Positions 33,842 through 42,535 of a DNA stretch of 64,000 bases are shown here, piece after piece. The DNA is taken from assembly GCA_017469885.1 (NCBI GenBank), contig JAFUFO010000016.1, positions 85,090 through 149,089 on the forward strand, given 5' to 3'. The position numbers and the translations under genes were made by a program. Position 1 is the stretch's first letter; each line of letters begins with the position of its first letter. The DNA comes from Solobacterium sp. GTDB taxonomy: Bacteria; Bacillota_I; Bacilli_A; Erysipelotrichales; Erysipelotrichaceae. The notes below the pieces were generated by a model. The model saw only the letters and a list, made by a program, of their open reading frames with translations, did not search any database and was not told the DNA's origin.

Positions 33842-34958
33842 ACAGAATGGACTTGCCGCACGGTCCGGTGAAATTGTCCGTGCAAGCATTGTCGGCATCG
33901 GTGTCAACGTACTGCTTGCGGCCCTGAAAGCCGTAATCGGATTACTGACGCATTCGATTGCCGTTATTCTCGATGCGGTAAATAATCTGTCGGACGCATT
34001 ATCGTCCCTGATTACCATCATCGGCACACGTCTGGCAGGCAAGAAGCCGGATAAGGAACATCCGCTTGGTTACGGCCGGATCGAATACCTGAGTGCGCTG
34101 ATTATTTCCGCCATCGTACTGTATGCCGGAATCACCGCATTCACGGAATCTGTCAAGAAGATCATCCAGCCGGAGACGCCGCAGTATACCGTCGTTTCGC
34201 TTCTGCTGCTTGCGGCGGCTGTCGGCGCAAAGATCTTCCTTGGAACCTATATGAAAAAGGTCGGAGCCCGTGTCAACTCCGGTTCCCTGATCGCAAGCGG
34301 ATCGGATGCGCTCAATGATGCGGTCATCTCAACTTCCGTCATTATTTCCGCAATTATTTATCTCATTACCGGCCTCAAGCTGGAAGCGATCGTCGGTGCC
34401 GTCATCGCCGTAATGATCATCAAGTCCGGCTTTGAACTGATCCGCGATACACTGGACGATATTCTCGGAAAGCGTCCGGATGCGGAGCTGTCCAAGGCAG
34501 TCAAGGCAACCGTTGCCTCCCGCCCGGAAGTCATGGGCGCTTATGACCTGATCATCAACAGCTACGGACCGGATACCGCTGTTGCCAGCGTGCACATCGA
34601 AGTCCCGGACACCATGACCGCAAAGGAACTGGACGATCTGGAACGGAAAATCGCTTCGGATGTCTACCGCGAGCACCACATCGTCATGGGCGGCATCTCC
34701 GTTTACTCCGTGAATACCTCCGGTGATGCGGCCGCAAAACTGCGCGATGATATTACACGCATGGTCGCCTCGCATGACGGTGTCCTGCAGATCCACGGCT
34801 TCTATGTGGATGAAGCGACAAAGCAGATCTCGTTTGATGTCGTGCTTGATTACGCTTCCGACCGCAAGGCGCTGTATCAGGAAATCATGCGCGAGATTTC
34901 TGCCGCCTATCCGGATTACACCTTTACGGTTCAGCTGGACAATGACCTCAGCGACTGA
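33834..34958 (+). CDS. cation diffusion facilitator exporter, possibly Mn(II)
   Basis: The 374-residue protein has six membrane segments and a long cytoplasmic C-terminal domain of the CDF family. The metal-site motif in helix 2 reads NNLSD (Asn-x3-Asp), and that in helix 5 reads DALND (Asp-x3-Asp). Zinc exporters usually have a His in one of these, so manganese is a fair guess, consistent with the peroxide-response operon. The region EHPLGYGRIEY between helices 2 and 3 is typical. The start overlaps ohrR by 8 bases. Confidence 0.85.
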   Translation: MSEQNGLAARSGEIVRASIVGIGVNVLLAALKAVIGLLTHSIAVILDAVNNLSDALSSLITIIGTRLAGKKPDKEHPLGYGRIEYLSALIISAIVLYAGITAFTESVKKIIQPETPQYTVVSLLLLAAAVGAKIFLGTYMKKVGARVNSGSLIASGSDALNDAVISTSVIISAIIYLITGLKLEAIVGAVIAVMIIKSGFELIRDTLDDILGKRPDAELSKAVKATVASRPEVMGAYDLIINSYGPDTAVASVHIEVPDTMTAKELDDLERKIASDVYREHHIVMGGISVYSVNTSGDAAAKLRDDITRMVASHDGVLQIHGFYVDEATKQISFDVVLDYASDRKALYQEIMREISAAYPDYTFTVQLDNDLSD

Positions 34959-34985
34959 CGGATATTCCATTCTCCGCCATTGAGT

Positions 34986-35016
34986 GCTACGATAAAAATT
35001 GTTCCGGAAACGGAAC
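34986..35016 (+). promoter_or_regulatory. promoter and palindrome ahead of the GlsB-like gene
   Basis: An extended -10, TGCTACGAT (34986-34994), is followed in the leader by a perfect GTTCCG-GAAA-CGGAAC repeat (35001-35016), just ahead of AAGGAGG. The repeat could be an operator or an mRNA hairpin near the SD. Confidence 0.45.
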
Positions 35017-35032
35017 GAAGGAGGTAGTTTAT

Positions 35033-35281
35033 ATGATTATGAGTCTGCTTTATTTCCTGGTGGTCGGTCTCTGCGCCGGATACCTGTCCGCAAGACTGCT
35101 CGGTCTTGACAGCACAGATATCGCGAAGAATCTCATTACCGGAATCGTCGGCTCCTTTGTGGGCGGCCTCATCGGCAATCTGATCGGTCTGCGCGCAACC
35201 GGGCTTATCGGTTCCATCATCATGGCTGTGATCGGTGCCTGCGCCGCAATCCTGATCTACCGCCGCTTCATCCGCAAGTAA
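35033..35281 (+). CDS. GlsB/YeaQ/YmgE family membrane protein
   Basis: The 82-residue protein has three hydrophobic segments with Gly-rich helices (GIVGSFVGGLIGNLIG, GLIGSIIMAVIGACAAILIY) and a short basic tail. This is the pattern of the transglycosylase-associated / GlsB stress-protein family. The role is not well defined; members are often induced by envelope or general stress. AAGGAGG stands eight bases ahead of the ATG. It is transcribed alone and has a terminator. Confidence 0.85.
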   Translation: MIMSLLYFLVVGLCAGYLSARLLGLDSTDIAKNLITGIVGSFVGGLIGNLIGLRATGLIGSIIMAVIGACAAILIYRRFIRK

Positions 35282-35289
35282 CATGCAAC

Positions 35290-35315
35290 GCCCGCCGCTG
35301 TGCGGGCTTTTTTTT
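35290..35315 (+). terminator. intrinsic terminator
   Basis: GCCCGC (35290-35295) and GCGGGC (35302-35307) pair across six bases and are followed by T8. Confidence 0.85.
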
Positions 35316-35340
35316 CGGAGCCTCTGTCCCCTGCCGTCAC

Positions 35341-35369
35341 TGAACAATTCCGGCAAAATGTGGCATAAT
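35341..35369 (+). promoter_or_regulatory. promoter of the rhodanese-thioredoxin lipoprotein gene (leaderless)
   Basis: TGAACA (35341-35346), 17 bases, and an extended -10 TGG-CATAAT (35361-35369). The predicted start site is 35376-35377, at the ATG. There is no SD. Confidence 0.5.
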
Positions 35370-35376
35370 TGCTCGT

Positions 35377-36522
35377 ATGAGAACATTCACAAAGAAATTA
35401 TGCGCTGTCCTTTCTGTATCAGCGCTTCTTACCGGATGCGGTACTTCTGCGCCGAAGGAAGCACCGCTTCCTTCTCCGGAACCCGAATCCGGTCTGCGTG
35501 GGGAACAGTTTGGAATTGACGCGAATATCAATGAGGCAACGATCGATCAGTACCTCGGACGCACTGATACCGTCTACCGCGACATGCGGATGTTAAAAGA
35601 TGAAGCGGATTATGAAGCGATCGGAGGTGACGCATGGCTTTCCGGTATTGTGGAAGGCTTTGAGGTAGTGCCCTATCCGTATCTCGTCAATGTGGAAGGT
35701 CTGCCGCCGGAAGTCGGAAACAGTTATACCGGAAGCACGCTGTTCACGCACAATGCGTCCGGTTATACCGCAAACTACATGGAATCCATGGACATCCTGG
35801 AATATCTGTTTCCGAAAGACAAAAATATCATCCTGATGTGCGGCGGAGGCGGATATGCAGGCATGACAAAGAACATGCTGGGAGAACTCGGCTGGGATAC
35901 TTCAAGGATTTACAATGCCGGCGGATACTGGTTCTACGAAGGAAGTCATTCCGTTAAGATCAAACGGGAAGAGAACGGGGAAACCTTCTATGATTTTCAT
36001 AAGCTGAACTATCACTACATTGATTTTTCCAGCCTCCACCGGATCACACCGGAAGCGGACGTAAAACCCGAACAGCCTTCAAAGACACCGGAGGCCTCCT
36101 CTGCGGTGCCGGCTATCGATACCGGCGCGCTGAAAACCATGATTCAGAATCAGGAAACCTTCTTCCTGTCGCTGTATCTGCCGGGCTGCTCTGCCTGCGC
36201 ATCCTTTGCGCCGGTCGTGGAAGAACTGGCGGCCTCGGATCAGATTCCGTTCTTCTCCCTGTCACTGGCAGATGCGGATCTTTCCGGAACACCGCTTGAC
36301 GGAAAAGCAAAATACACCCCTTCTGCCGCCCTGTTCAAAGACGGGAAACTGATGGGCATGCTGGATCCGAATTCGGATGAAGATACCGATTATTTCCGGA
36401 ATGCGGAAAACCTCTCTTCCTGGATCAATACGATGATCCCGTTTGAAACCGTCACCGGCAGCGCAGAGAATGATACCGATACCTGCGGGGAAGCCTGCAC
36501 GGCATTCGGTGACCTGCAGTAA
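35377..36522 (+). CDS. rhodanese-thioredoxin fusion lipoprotein
   Basis: The 381-residue protein has a signal peptide with lipobox LLTGC (Cys near 21) and a Pro/Glu-rich linker. A rhodanese-like domain follows (about 75-205), whose active loop reads LMCGGGGYAGMTKNML (Cys near 157) and which ends YNAGGYWFY. After a second linker comes a thioredoxin-like domain (about 245-365) with LPGCSACASF (CSAC). A further CxxxC (CGEAC) lies at the C-terminus. It should act outside the membrane on sulfur or disulfide chemistry. The combination in one lipoprotein is uncommon to my knowledge. It ends at a strong terminator. Confidence 0.75.
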   Translation: MRTFTKKLCAVLSVSALLTGCGTSAPKEAPLPSPEPESGLRGEQFGIDANINEATIDQYLGRTDTVYRDMRMLKDEADYEAIGGDAWLSGIVEGFEVVPYPYLVNVEGLPPEVGNSYTGSTLFTHNASGYTANYMESMDILEYLFPKDKNIILMCGGGGYAGMTKNMLGELGWDTSRIYNAGGYWFYEGSHSVKIKREENGETFYDFHKLNYHYIDFSSLHRITPEADVKPEQPSKTPEASSAVPAIDTGALKTMIQNQETFFLSLYLPGCSACASFAPVVEELAASDQIPFFSLSLADADLSGTPLDGKAKYTPSAALFKDGKLMGMLDPNSDEDTDYFRNAENLSSWINTMIPFETVTGSAENDTDTCGEACTAFGDLQ

Positions 36523-36531
36523 CGGACAAAC

Positions 36532-36577
36532 TAAAAGCTCAGACAGTCTGAAACAATTGCACTGTCTGAGCTTTTTC
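36532..36577. terminator. bidirectional intrinsic terminator
   Basis: A stem of about 14 bp (AAAGCTCAGACAGT with ACTGTCTGAGCTTT) is flanked by A and T runs. It lies between the convergent lipoprotein and CARF/HEPN-like genes. Confidence 0.9.
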
Positions 36578-36578
36578 A

Positions 36579-38723
36579 TTATTCGACCGTAATCGTAATG
36601 GTGACTTTCTGGTTTCCTTTTTCGATTGTGACGGTCTGTTTATCGCCGTCCTTACCGGCGGTGAACCGGCGTGTATCGGATCCGCCGCTGCGGTTATTTC
36701 CATACGATCTGGCGCCGCCGTTCTTTGGCTCTGATCCGCTTCCGGGGGGCAGAACGCTCTTTTTGACATCCCCTGCCGCAAGCGGTGCCGGTTTGTCCGC
36801 AGGCCTGTCAGCGGGTTTGTCAGATTTCTCTTCCGGTTTGGATCCGGCACGGATCTCCCGGATTTCATTCGGGAACAGTTTGTGAGCCGCGGTATATGAC
36901 GAAACTTCTTCGGGCGGAATCTGATAGGTATTCACCATTTCCTTTACGTATTCACGCATGTATTCCCTTGCGGCATCATACGCTTTTAGGAAGGCGTTGA
37001 TGCCGTCCCTCAGAAGAACCAGACTGTCATTTTCCTTCCCGATGTCGATCGTGCGGATATCTTCGCTCTCCGATACTTCGGCGTGATTGATCCGGTTGCG
37101 GATATCGCCGAGGTGGTAATACGTATACAGCACATCTTCCAGCAGATCCTTGCGGTCATACAGGACGGAGAATGCTCTGGTCATCTCCTCCGCCTTGTTA
37201 TCCAGTTCATCGATACGGAATTTTGCAAAGTCACGCTGGCGGTCCTTCGAGTTGCGGATGTTGCGGCTGCGGATCTGCGTGCGGCCGTAGTACTTGATGA
37301 AGAAATGTGCGAGATCATTGAAGTTCCAGCGGTCTTTCGGTGCGTAATCCCAGTACAGGAGATTGATTTCCTCCAGGAATTTTGCCCGGCTGTCCGGATC
37401 TCCGGCATAGTAGAAGATACCGCTGTCCACGATATTCTGCGGCAGGCGAGACTCAATGATTGTCAGTGACTGCTGGTAGAACTTTTTCCGCATTGCCCAC
37501 CGGACGAGTTCCACCGGATCGACGCTGTCGCCTTCCAGAATTGCACCGTAGTCCTGACGGATCGTATCTTCGAGAATCCGGAAGATATTGCTTTCCACTT
37601 CCGGAAGTTCTTCTTTCGGGGTGTTGGCGAAAACTTTCTTAAGCATATTGATACCGGACTCGAGATCGCCGGTGTTGCACAAGGAGATACCTTCATCCAC
37701 ACGGCGCATCGCGTAGAGGAGGCTTTCGATATGCGGATTCTCAATGCCGCGGCTGTCCCAGTATGCCTGAATCTCATCAACCTTTCCGTAGCGGATGAAT
37801 GCATTCATGCCGGATACGAGATTGTTGATGTCATAACGCTTCATCTCACGGTTATCGATCGGATTGGCAAACCTTCCCGGACGATAGTGACTGGTGATGA
37901 TTTCACTGATGCCGATGCGGCTGTTCTGGTCATTGCTCAGCATCGAAAGCACAGCCAGAATCGTATATCCTTCTGCCGAGGCAAGTCCCTGCATATCCAT
38001 GTAGATATTCACTTCCTCCGCATCGATCGCATTGAGAACACTGACGATCTGGGCAACATTCTCTGCCGGCACATAGTCCCGGTTCTGATCATGGGATGTC
38101 GGAACGAAGCGGATGCCGATATCGGTATTGTCTTCCCGGCGGGAAAGCTTCATGGTGTCCGCAAACTGCGTATAGATATAACGTTCCAGCCACAGCAGTT
38201 CCTTGTCGGAGAGATCATCCGGCATGAAGTCCTGAAGTTTCTCGTACAGTTCTTCATTGCTGGAGATGATGTGGAATACCCGGTCCGGACGATAATCGGG
38301 GGACGCCGAAAGTTCTCCGCAGAATTTCCGGTAGCCTTCCCTGATTTCCTCTACACGGACCCCTTCCGTATCTTCCAGTACATCAACGGATTCCATGTCC
38401 AGACCATCGAGGAACTGGGCGATCCGGTACTGGAAGAAACTGTACTCCGAGATTTTCTTCGTATCCATCGAGGTAAAGTCCGACCATTCGCGCAGGACGA
38501 TGCGGTTGTTTTCTTCTCCCGGATAATAGGTATTTCCGGAACCTAAGACGATAATCTCATCGATATCGACATTGGAAAGAATATATTTTGCGCCAGCTTC
38601 CGCGACACTGAGTCCGTCGCAGTACTGTGTGCTTCCGTCCTTTTCAAAATAAAAGTACCGATGCGATTTCCGGTCTCCGAGCGTGGAGAGCGATGTTAAC
38701 AGCAGATTGACAGCTGGTTTCAT
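36579..38723 (-). CDS. CARF/HEPN-like protein (Csx1/TM1812-type), no CRISPR locus nearby
   Basis: The 714-residue protein opens with a Rossmann-like strand and loop (NLLLTSLSTLGDR). The strands YFYFEKDG and IDEIIVLGSGNTY follow, the last like the ILGT element of Csx1/Csx2 proteins. Near residue 243, IYMDMQGLASAEG occupies the place of the family's DxTHG motif, and the following YDINNLVSGMNAFIRYGKVDE resembles the family linker. A C-terminal helical region has RNRINH (Arg542-His547), a HEPN RNase motif (R-x4-H). The last 90 residues are Lys/Pro/Asp-rich and disordered, ending in a short beta-like tail. The family call is by pattern. AAGGAG and a TACAAT precede it; it is monocistronic. Confidence 0.6.
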   Translation of the reverse strand: MKPAVNLLLTSLSTLGDRKSHRYFYFEKDGSTQYCDGLSVAEAGAKYILSNVDIDEIIVLGSGNTYYPGEENNRIVLREWSDFTSMDTKKISEYSFFQYRIAQFLDGLDMESVDVLEDTEGVRVEEIREGYRKFCGELSASPDYRPDRVFHIISSNEELYEKLQDFMPDDLSDKELLWLERYIYTQFADTMKLSRREDNTDIGIRFVPTSHDQNRDYVPAENVAQIVSVLNAIDAEEVNIYMDMQGLASAEGYTILAVLSMLSNDQNSRIGISEIITSHYRPGRFANPIDNREMKRYDINNLVSGMNAFIRYGKVDEIQAYWDSRGIENPHIESLLYAMRRVDEGISLCNTGDLESGINMLKKVFANTPKEELPEVESNIFRILEDTIRQDYGAILEGDSVDPVELVRWAMRKKFYQQSLTIIESRLPQNIVDSGIFYYAGDPDSRAKFLEEINLLYWDYAPKDRWNFNDLAHFFIKYYGRTQIRSRNIRNSKDRQRDFAKFRIDELDNKAEEMTRAFSVLYDRKDLLEDVLYTYYHLGDIRNRINHAEVSESEDIRTIDIGKENDSLVLLRDGINAFLKAYDAAREYMREYVKEMVNTYQIPPEEVSSYTAAHKLFPNEIREIRAGSKPEEKSDKPADRPADKPAPLAAGDVKKSVLPPGSGSEPKNGGARSYGNNRSGGSDTRRFTAGKDGDKQTVTIEKGNQKVTITITVE

Positions 38724-39004
38724 AGATGGGTTTCTCCTTGTTTTTCATTCCTATTGTATCGTAATTAAAAAAAATCCACCCGCATTCTTGTGCAGACCCT
38801 CATTTTCATTTGCAATCTCTGTTAAAAAGACCGATACTGTAGTTGCCCATATAAACCGGCCGCACTATAAAGACAGTAAATTGCCGACAGCGGAATACCA
38901 CATTGAAGACAGACAGCTGGTATACCTTCTTATGCACGGAACGGGTAACGCGGCAGGATGGGCATTCAAGAGTTCAGGGTCCGACGGGATCCTGATTTTT
39001 TTAT
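38724..39004. other. intergenic region without a convincing gene
   Basis: This 281-base stretch holds the promoter of the CARF/HEPN-like gene on the minus strand (TACAAT near 38752-38757). The rest has an open plus-strand frame (38683-39006) that starts antisense to the neighbouring gene. That frame has no SD and no recognisable product, so I do not call it a gene. No repeat or RNA structure was seen apart from the asd terminator at its right end. Confidence 0.4.
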
Positions 39005-39040
39005 AAAAAAGCCGCCGTACAGATGTTATGCACAGCGGCT
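39005..39040 (-). terminator. intrinsic terminator of hom-lysC-asd
   Basis: On the minus strand GCCGCTGTG pairs with the segment ending CGGCGGC across a loop of about 8 bases and is followed by T6. It lies ten bases beyond the asd stop. Confidence 0.8.
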
Positions 39041-39049
39041 CATATAAAC

Positions 39050-40030
39050 TCAGTGATTCACAATATATTCGAGAATCTGTACGGCATTGGAGGCAGCGCC
39101 CTTGCGGATCTGGTCTCCGCAGCACCACAGTGCAAGTCCGTCCAGCGCCGGATCCTTCCGGATACGGCCCGCAAAGACAAGATCCTGATTGCTGGTATCC
39201 AGCGGCATCGGGTAGCCTTCCGCAAGATAACGGACGCCGTCTGCCGCGTCGATTGCCTTCGCAGCTTCTTCAATTCCGATCTCACGCTCGCAGGCAACGC
39301 TGACGGAAATCGAATGGGAACGAAATACCGGAACACGCACGCATGTGCAGGTAACCTTCATCTCCGGATTGTGCAGAATCTTCCGGCCTTCATTTCCGAG
39401 CTTCGCCTCTTCGGTTGTCACGCCGTTTCCGGTGTCGGAACCGATCCAGGGAATGCAGTTGTACGCAATCTGGGCCGGGAATACCTTCGGCTGAACCGCT
39501 TCTCCAGCCGCAAGTGCCTTTACTTCCTCTTCAAGTTCACGCATACCGTTGATGCCGGCACCGCTGACTGCCTGATAAGTGCTGGCGACCATGCGTTTGA
39601 TCGGGCTGAGGCGGTGAATCGGTGCCACTGCCATCAGGGTGATGATCGTGCTGCAGTTCGGATTGGAAATAATACCGTTATGATGCAGTGCATCTTCTCC
39701 GTTGATTTCCGGCACGACCAGCGGTACATCCGGATTCAGACGGAAGGAACTGGAGTTATCAATGAATACCGCTCCGGACTGTTTGATCGCCGGCGCAAAT
39801 TCCTTTGCGAATTCCGCTTCCACAGCACCGAGCACGAAGTCGAGTCCGGCAAATGCACTGTCCTTTGCCTCCTGGATAATCAGCTCGCTGTCCTTGAACT
39901 TCACTGCCTTTCCGGCACTGCGGCTGCTTGCGAGGAGCCGCAGCTCATCACATGCGATATTGCGTTCTTCGATGCATTCCAGCATCTGGCGGCCTACCGC
40001 ACCGGTCGCTCCGAGAATTCCGATTTTCAT
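39050..40030 (-). CDS. asd: aspartate-semialdehyde dehydrogenase
   Basis: Asd reduces aspartyl phosphate to the semialdehyde with NADPH. The 326 residues begin with the nucleotide loop GILGATGAVGRQML. SNPNCSTIITLMA near residue 127 holds the catalytic Cys. QAVSGAGINGMREL and RVPVFRSHSISVSV hold further active-site residues, including the catalytic His. The start overlaps lysC by 4 bases, so hom, lysC and asd form a tightly coupled operon. Confidence 0.95.
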   Translation of the reverse strand: MKIGILGATGAVGRQMLECIEERNIACDELRLLASSRSAGKAVKFKDSELIIQEAKDSAFAGLDFVLGAVEAEFAKEFAPAIKQSGAVFIDNSSSFRLNPDVPLVVPEINGEDALHHNGIISNPNCSTIITLMAVAPIHRLSPIKRMVASTYQAVSGAGINGMRELEEEVKALAAGEAVQPKVFPAQIAYNCIPWIGSDTGNGVTTEEAKLGNEGRKILHNPEMKVTCTCVRVPVFRSHSISVSVACEREIGIEEAAKAIDAADGVRYLAEGYPMPLDTSNQDLVFAGRIRKDPALDGLALWCCGDQIRKGAASNAVQILEYIVNH

Positions 40031-41364
40031 GCGTTTTTACCTTCTTCCTTGATAAATCTGTCATAGATGCACTGAATCGATTTTTCAAAATCGCGGTTGT
40101 GCACGCCGATGATGATGCTGAGCTCATAACTGCTCTGGTTGATGACCTTGATATTGATCTGGTTCTGTCCGAACTCGGAGAGCAGACGTCCGGAAATACC
40201 CGGCTGATCCTTCATTGCCCGGCCGACAATCGCAATCAGGGCAATATGTTCTTCGATCCGGATGTCATCCGGCTTCAGTTCTTCCTTCATCTTTCCGACA
40301 ATGTCATACAGACAGTGGTTGATGAGGTCAGATGCCGCAATTACCGAATAGGTATCAACTGTGGTAGGAACGGATTCAATGGATACGCCGTATTCTTCAA
40401 AGATCGAAAGAATCTTCCGCAGGAAGCCGACTTCCGTGCTGGAGTGCATTTTCTGCAGGGTAATGCAGGTAAAGTCCTTGCGGCCGCTGATACCGGTAAT
40501 GATATGCGGCGGATTGACCGCGTCCTTTTCACTGCAGTCTGCCATGATCAGGGTGCCCGGATTATCCGGATCATTGGTGTTGCGTACATTGATTGGGATA
40601 TTCTTATCCTTTACCGGGAAGATTGCGTCATCATGAAGCACATTGGCGCCCATGTAGGACATTTCCCGCAGCTCACTGTAGTTGATGCACGGAATGCCGA
40701 GCGGATTCTTTACGATCCGCGGATCTGCGACAAGGAAGCCGCTGACATCGGTCCAGTTTTCATACACGTCCGCATCCACAACATTGGCAAGAATTGCGCC
40801 GGTGATATCGCTTCCGCCCCGGCTCATGATACGGATGACACCGTTGGGCAGTGCACCGTAGAATCCCGGCACCACAAGACCGCGATCGGTAACCCGCGCT
40901 TCGATCAGCGCCCGGGTGCGGTCCATATCCACTTCCCCGTCATAACGGAATGCGATTACTTCCGCCGCATCCGCAAAGTCGTAGCCGAGGAATTCCGCAA
41001 GCAGCTTGGAGGTCAGATATTCACCGCGGCTGACCAGATAATCGGTGCTCATACCGCGCTTCATCACACTGCGGATGGACGCGAATTCCTTTTCGAGATC
41101 AAGCTTCAGCTTGAGTTCCTTCTTGATGCGGTTGTATTTGGCTTCGATCTGTTCGAAGATCGGCTCATAGGATACGCCGAAGCGGACGTGCGCTTCACAG
41201 AGGAACAGCAGGTCCGTGACCTTGTGATCCTCGCTGGATTCTTTTCCGCACGCCGAGGAAACAACAAATTTACGGTCCGGATCGGACTCGATGATTTTCT
41301 TTACCTTGCGGAACTGTTCCGCATTTGCGACGGAGGACCCGCCGAACTTTGCCACCTTGATCAT
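40027..41364 (-). CDS. lysC: aspartate kinase
   Basis: LysC phosphorylates aspartate. The 445-residue monofunctional form has the N-terminal VAKFGGSSVANAEQFRKV and a central RGGSDITGAILANVVDADV. The C-terminal pair of ACT domains (about 300-445) likely binds an end-product amino acid; which one cannot be read here. It overlaps hom by 4 bases upstream and asd by 4 bases downstream. Confidence 0.95.
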   Translation of the reverse strand: MIKVAKFGGSSVANAEQFRKVKKIIESDPDRKFVVSSACGKESSEDHKVTDLLFLCEAHVRFGVSYEPIFEQIEAKYNRIKKELKLKLDLEKEFASIRSVMKRGMSTDYLVSRGEYLTSKLLAEFLGYDFADAAEVIAFRYDGEVDMDRTRALIEARVTDRGLVVPGFYGALPNGVIRIMSRGGSDITGAILANVVDADVYENWTDVSGFLVADPRIVKNPLGIPCINYSELREMSYMGANVLHDDAIFPVKDKNIPINVRNTNDPDNPGTLIMADCSEKDAVNPPHIITGISGRKDFTCITLQKMHSSTEVGFLRKILSIFEEYGVSIESVPTTVDTYSVIAASDLINHCLYDIVGKMKEELKPDDIRIEEHIALIAIVGRAMKDQPGISGRLLSEFGQNQINIKVINQSSYELSIIIGVHNRDFEKSIQCIYDRFIKEEGKNA

Positions 41365-42509
41365 TCCATCACCATTGCGGCAAAGACATGTTCATCACCG
41401 CATCCTTTCATCATTCCAAGCAGTGCACTGAGCGGCAGTTCCTTTGTAAGGAACGCGCCGTTTCCAATGTTGGTTTCACAGACGTCCGCAAATGCCTCCG
41501 GCTTTGCCGTACGGACATAGAACCGGGCGCATACCGTATCATTGTTGACCGTCTTGCGCTCCGCATACGCCGCCTCGGCGTCCTGATCCTGGTAAATATC
41601 CAGAAGATCCTGTACGACCGCATGGGCAGTCGGCAGAGAGCCGGCACCCTGGCCGACAAACATTGCCGGTCCCAGCGTCGGGGATTCCGATTCCACGGCA
41701 TTGAAGTTATCCGTGATATGGGCAAACACCTGCTGGTCACCGGTCATTACCGGCATGACCCAGAGACTGACACCGTCATCGAGGTTTTTTCCGGCGCCGA
41801 ACAGCTTCAGAACATAGCCGTTCTCCGATGCCCAGCGGATATCCTCCGCAGATACATCCGCGATTCCAAGGGTCGGTATCTCGCTCGAATCGACAATGGC
41901 GCCGAACGCCTTCATCGCGGTGATCGCAGTCTTGTATCGGACATCATAGCCGGCGATATCATCGGTCGGATCCTTTTCCGCATATCCAAGTTTCTGCGCT
42001 TCCGCAAGATTCTGTGCGAAGTCACTTCCTGTCCGTGCCATCCGCGACAGAATATAGTTCGTCGTTCCGTTGAAGATGCCGCGGAACGAAGAGACCGGCT
42101 CCAGACGGCGGATCCGGGTCAGATTGCTGATCCAGGGAATACCGCCTCCGCAGGAAGCTTCATAACGGATGGATACTCCGTTTTCTTTCGCAAGTTCGAA
42201 CAGTTCGCCGCAGAATGCCGCAAACATCTTTTTGTTGGATGTGACAACGTGCTTGCCGGATTCCAGTGCTCTGCGGACAAATGTATGCGCGGGTTCAATT
42301 CCGCCCATGCATTCCGCAACAATCTCGATCTCCGGGTCTGAAAGAATATCTTCCACGTTGGTTGTGCATCGGGGATCGGTCATTTCCCATTCATCTTTTA
42401 CAAGGATTCGCGACACTTCCAGGCGGCGTACTTTCTTCACCGCACAGGAATCTGTGATCGCAGTCACGCCGCTTCCGACGACGCCGTGCCCGAGTAATCC
42501 GATCTTCAT
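41361..42509 (-). CDS. hom: homoserine dehydrogenase
   Basis: Hom reduces aspartate semialdehyde to homoserine. The 382-residue protein has the N-terminal dinucleotide loop GLLGHGVVGSGV and VTSNKKMFA (catalytic region). FRGIFNGTTNYILSRM and GYAEKDPTDDIAGYDVRYK are both family hallmarks. The C-terminal region is short and probably lacks a full ACT domain. Start at 42509: GGGAGGG is well spaced for it but abuts the ATG at 42515. First gene of the hom-lysC-asd operon, divergent from thrCB. Confidence 0.93.
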   Translation of the reverse strand: MKIGLLGHGVVGSGVTAITDSCAVKKVRRLEVSRILVKDEWEMTDPRCTTNVEDILSDPEIEIVAECMGGIEPAHTFVRRALESGKHVVTSNKKMFAAFCGELFELAKENGVSIRYEASCGGGIPWISNLTRIRRLEPVSSFRGIFNGTTNYILSRMARTGSDFAQNLAEAQKLGYAEKDPTDDIAGYDVRYKTAITAMKAFGAIVDSSEIPTLGIADVSAEDIRWASENGYVLKLFGAGKNLDDGVSLWVMPVMTGDQQVFAHITDNFNAVESESPTLGPAMFVGQGAGSLPTAHAVVQDLLDIYQDQDAEAAYAERKTVNNDTVCARFYVRTAKPEAFADVCETNIGNGAFLTKELPLSALLGMMKGCGDEHVFAAMVME

Positions 42510-42535
42510 TTGCATCCCTCCCGTATTGTTTCTCG

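Noticed and set aside
38683..39006. 107-codon plus-strand frame in the gap before asd
   Set aside because: It starts antisense to the CARF/HEPN-like gene, has no SD and overlaps the asd terminator; the product resembles nothing I know. A relic is possible but unsupported.
36579..39050. CRISPR array near the CARF/HEPN-like gene
   Set aside because: No direct repeats with regular spacers are present on either side.
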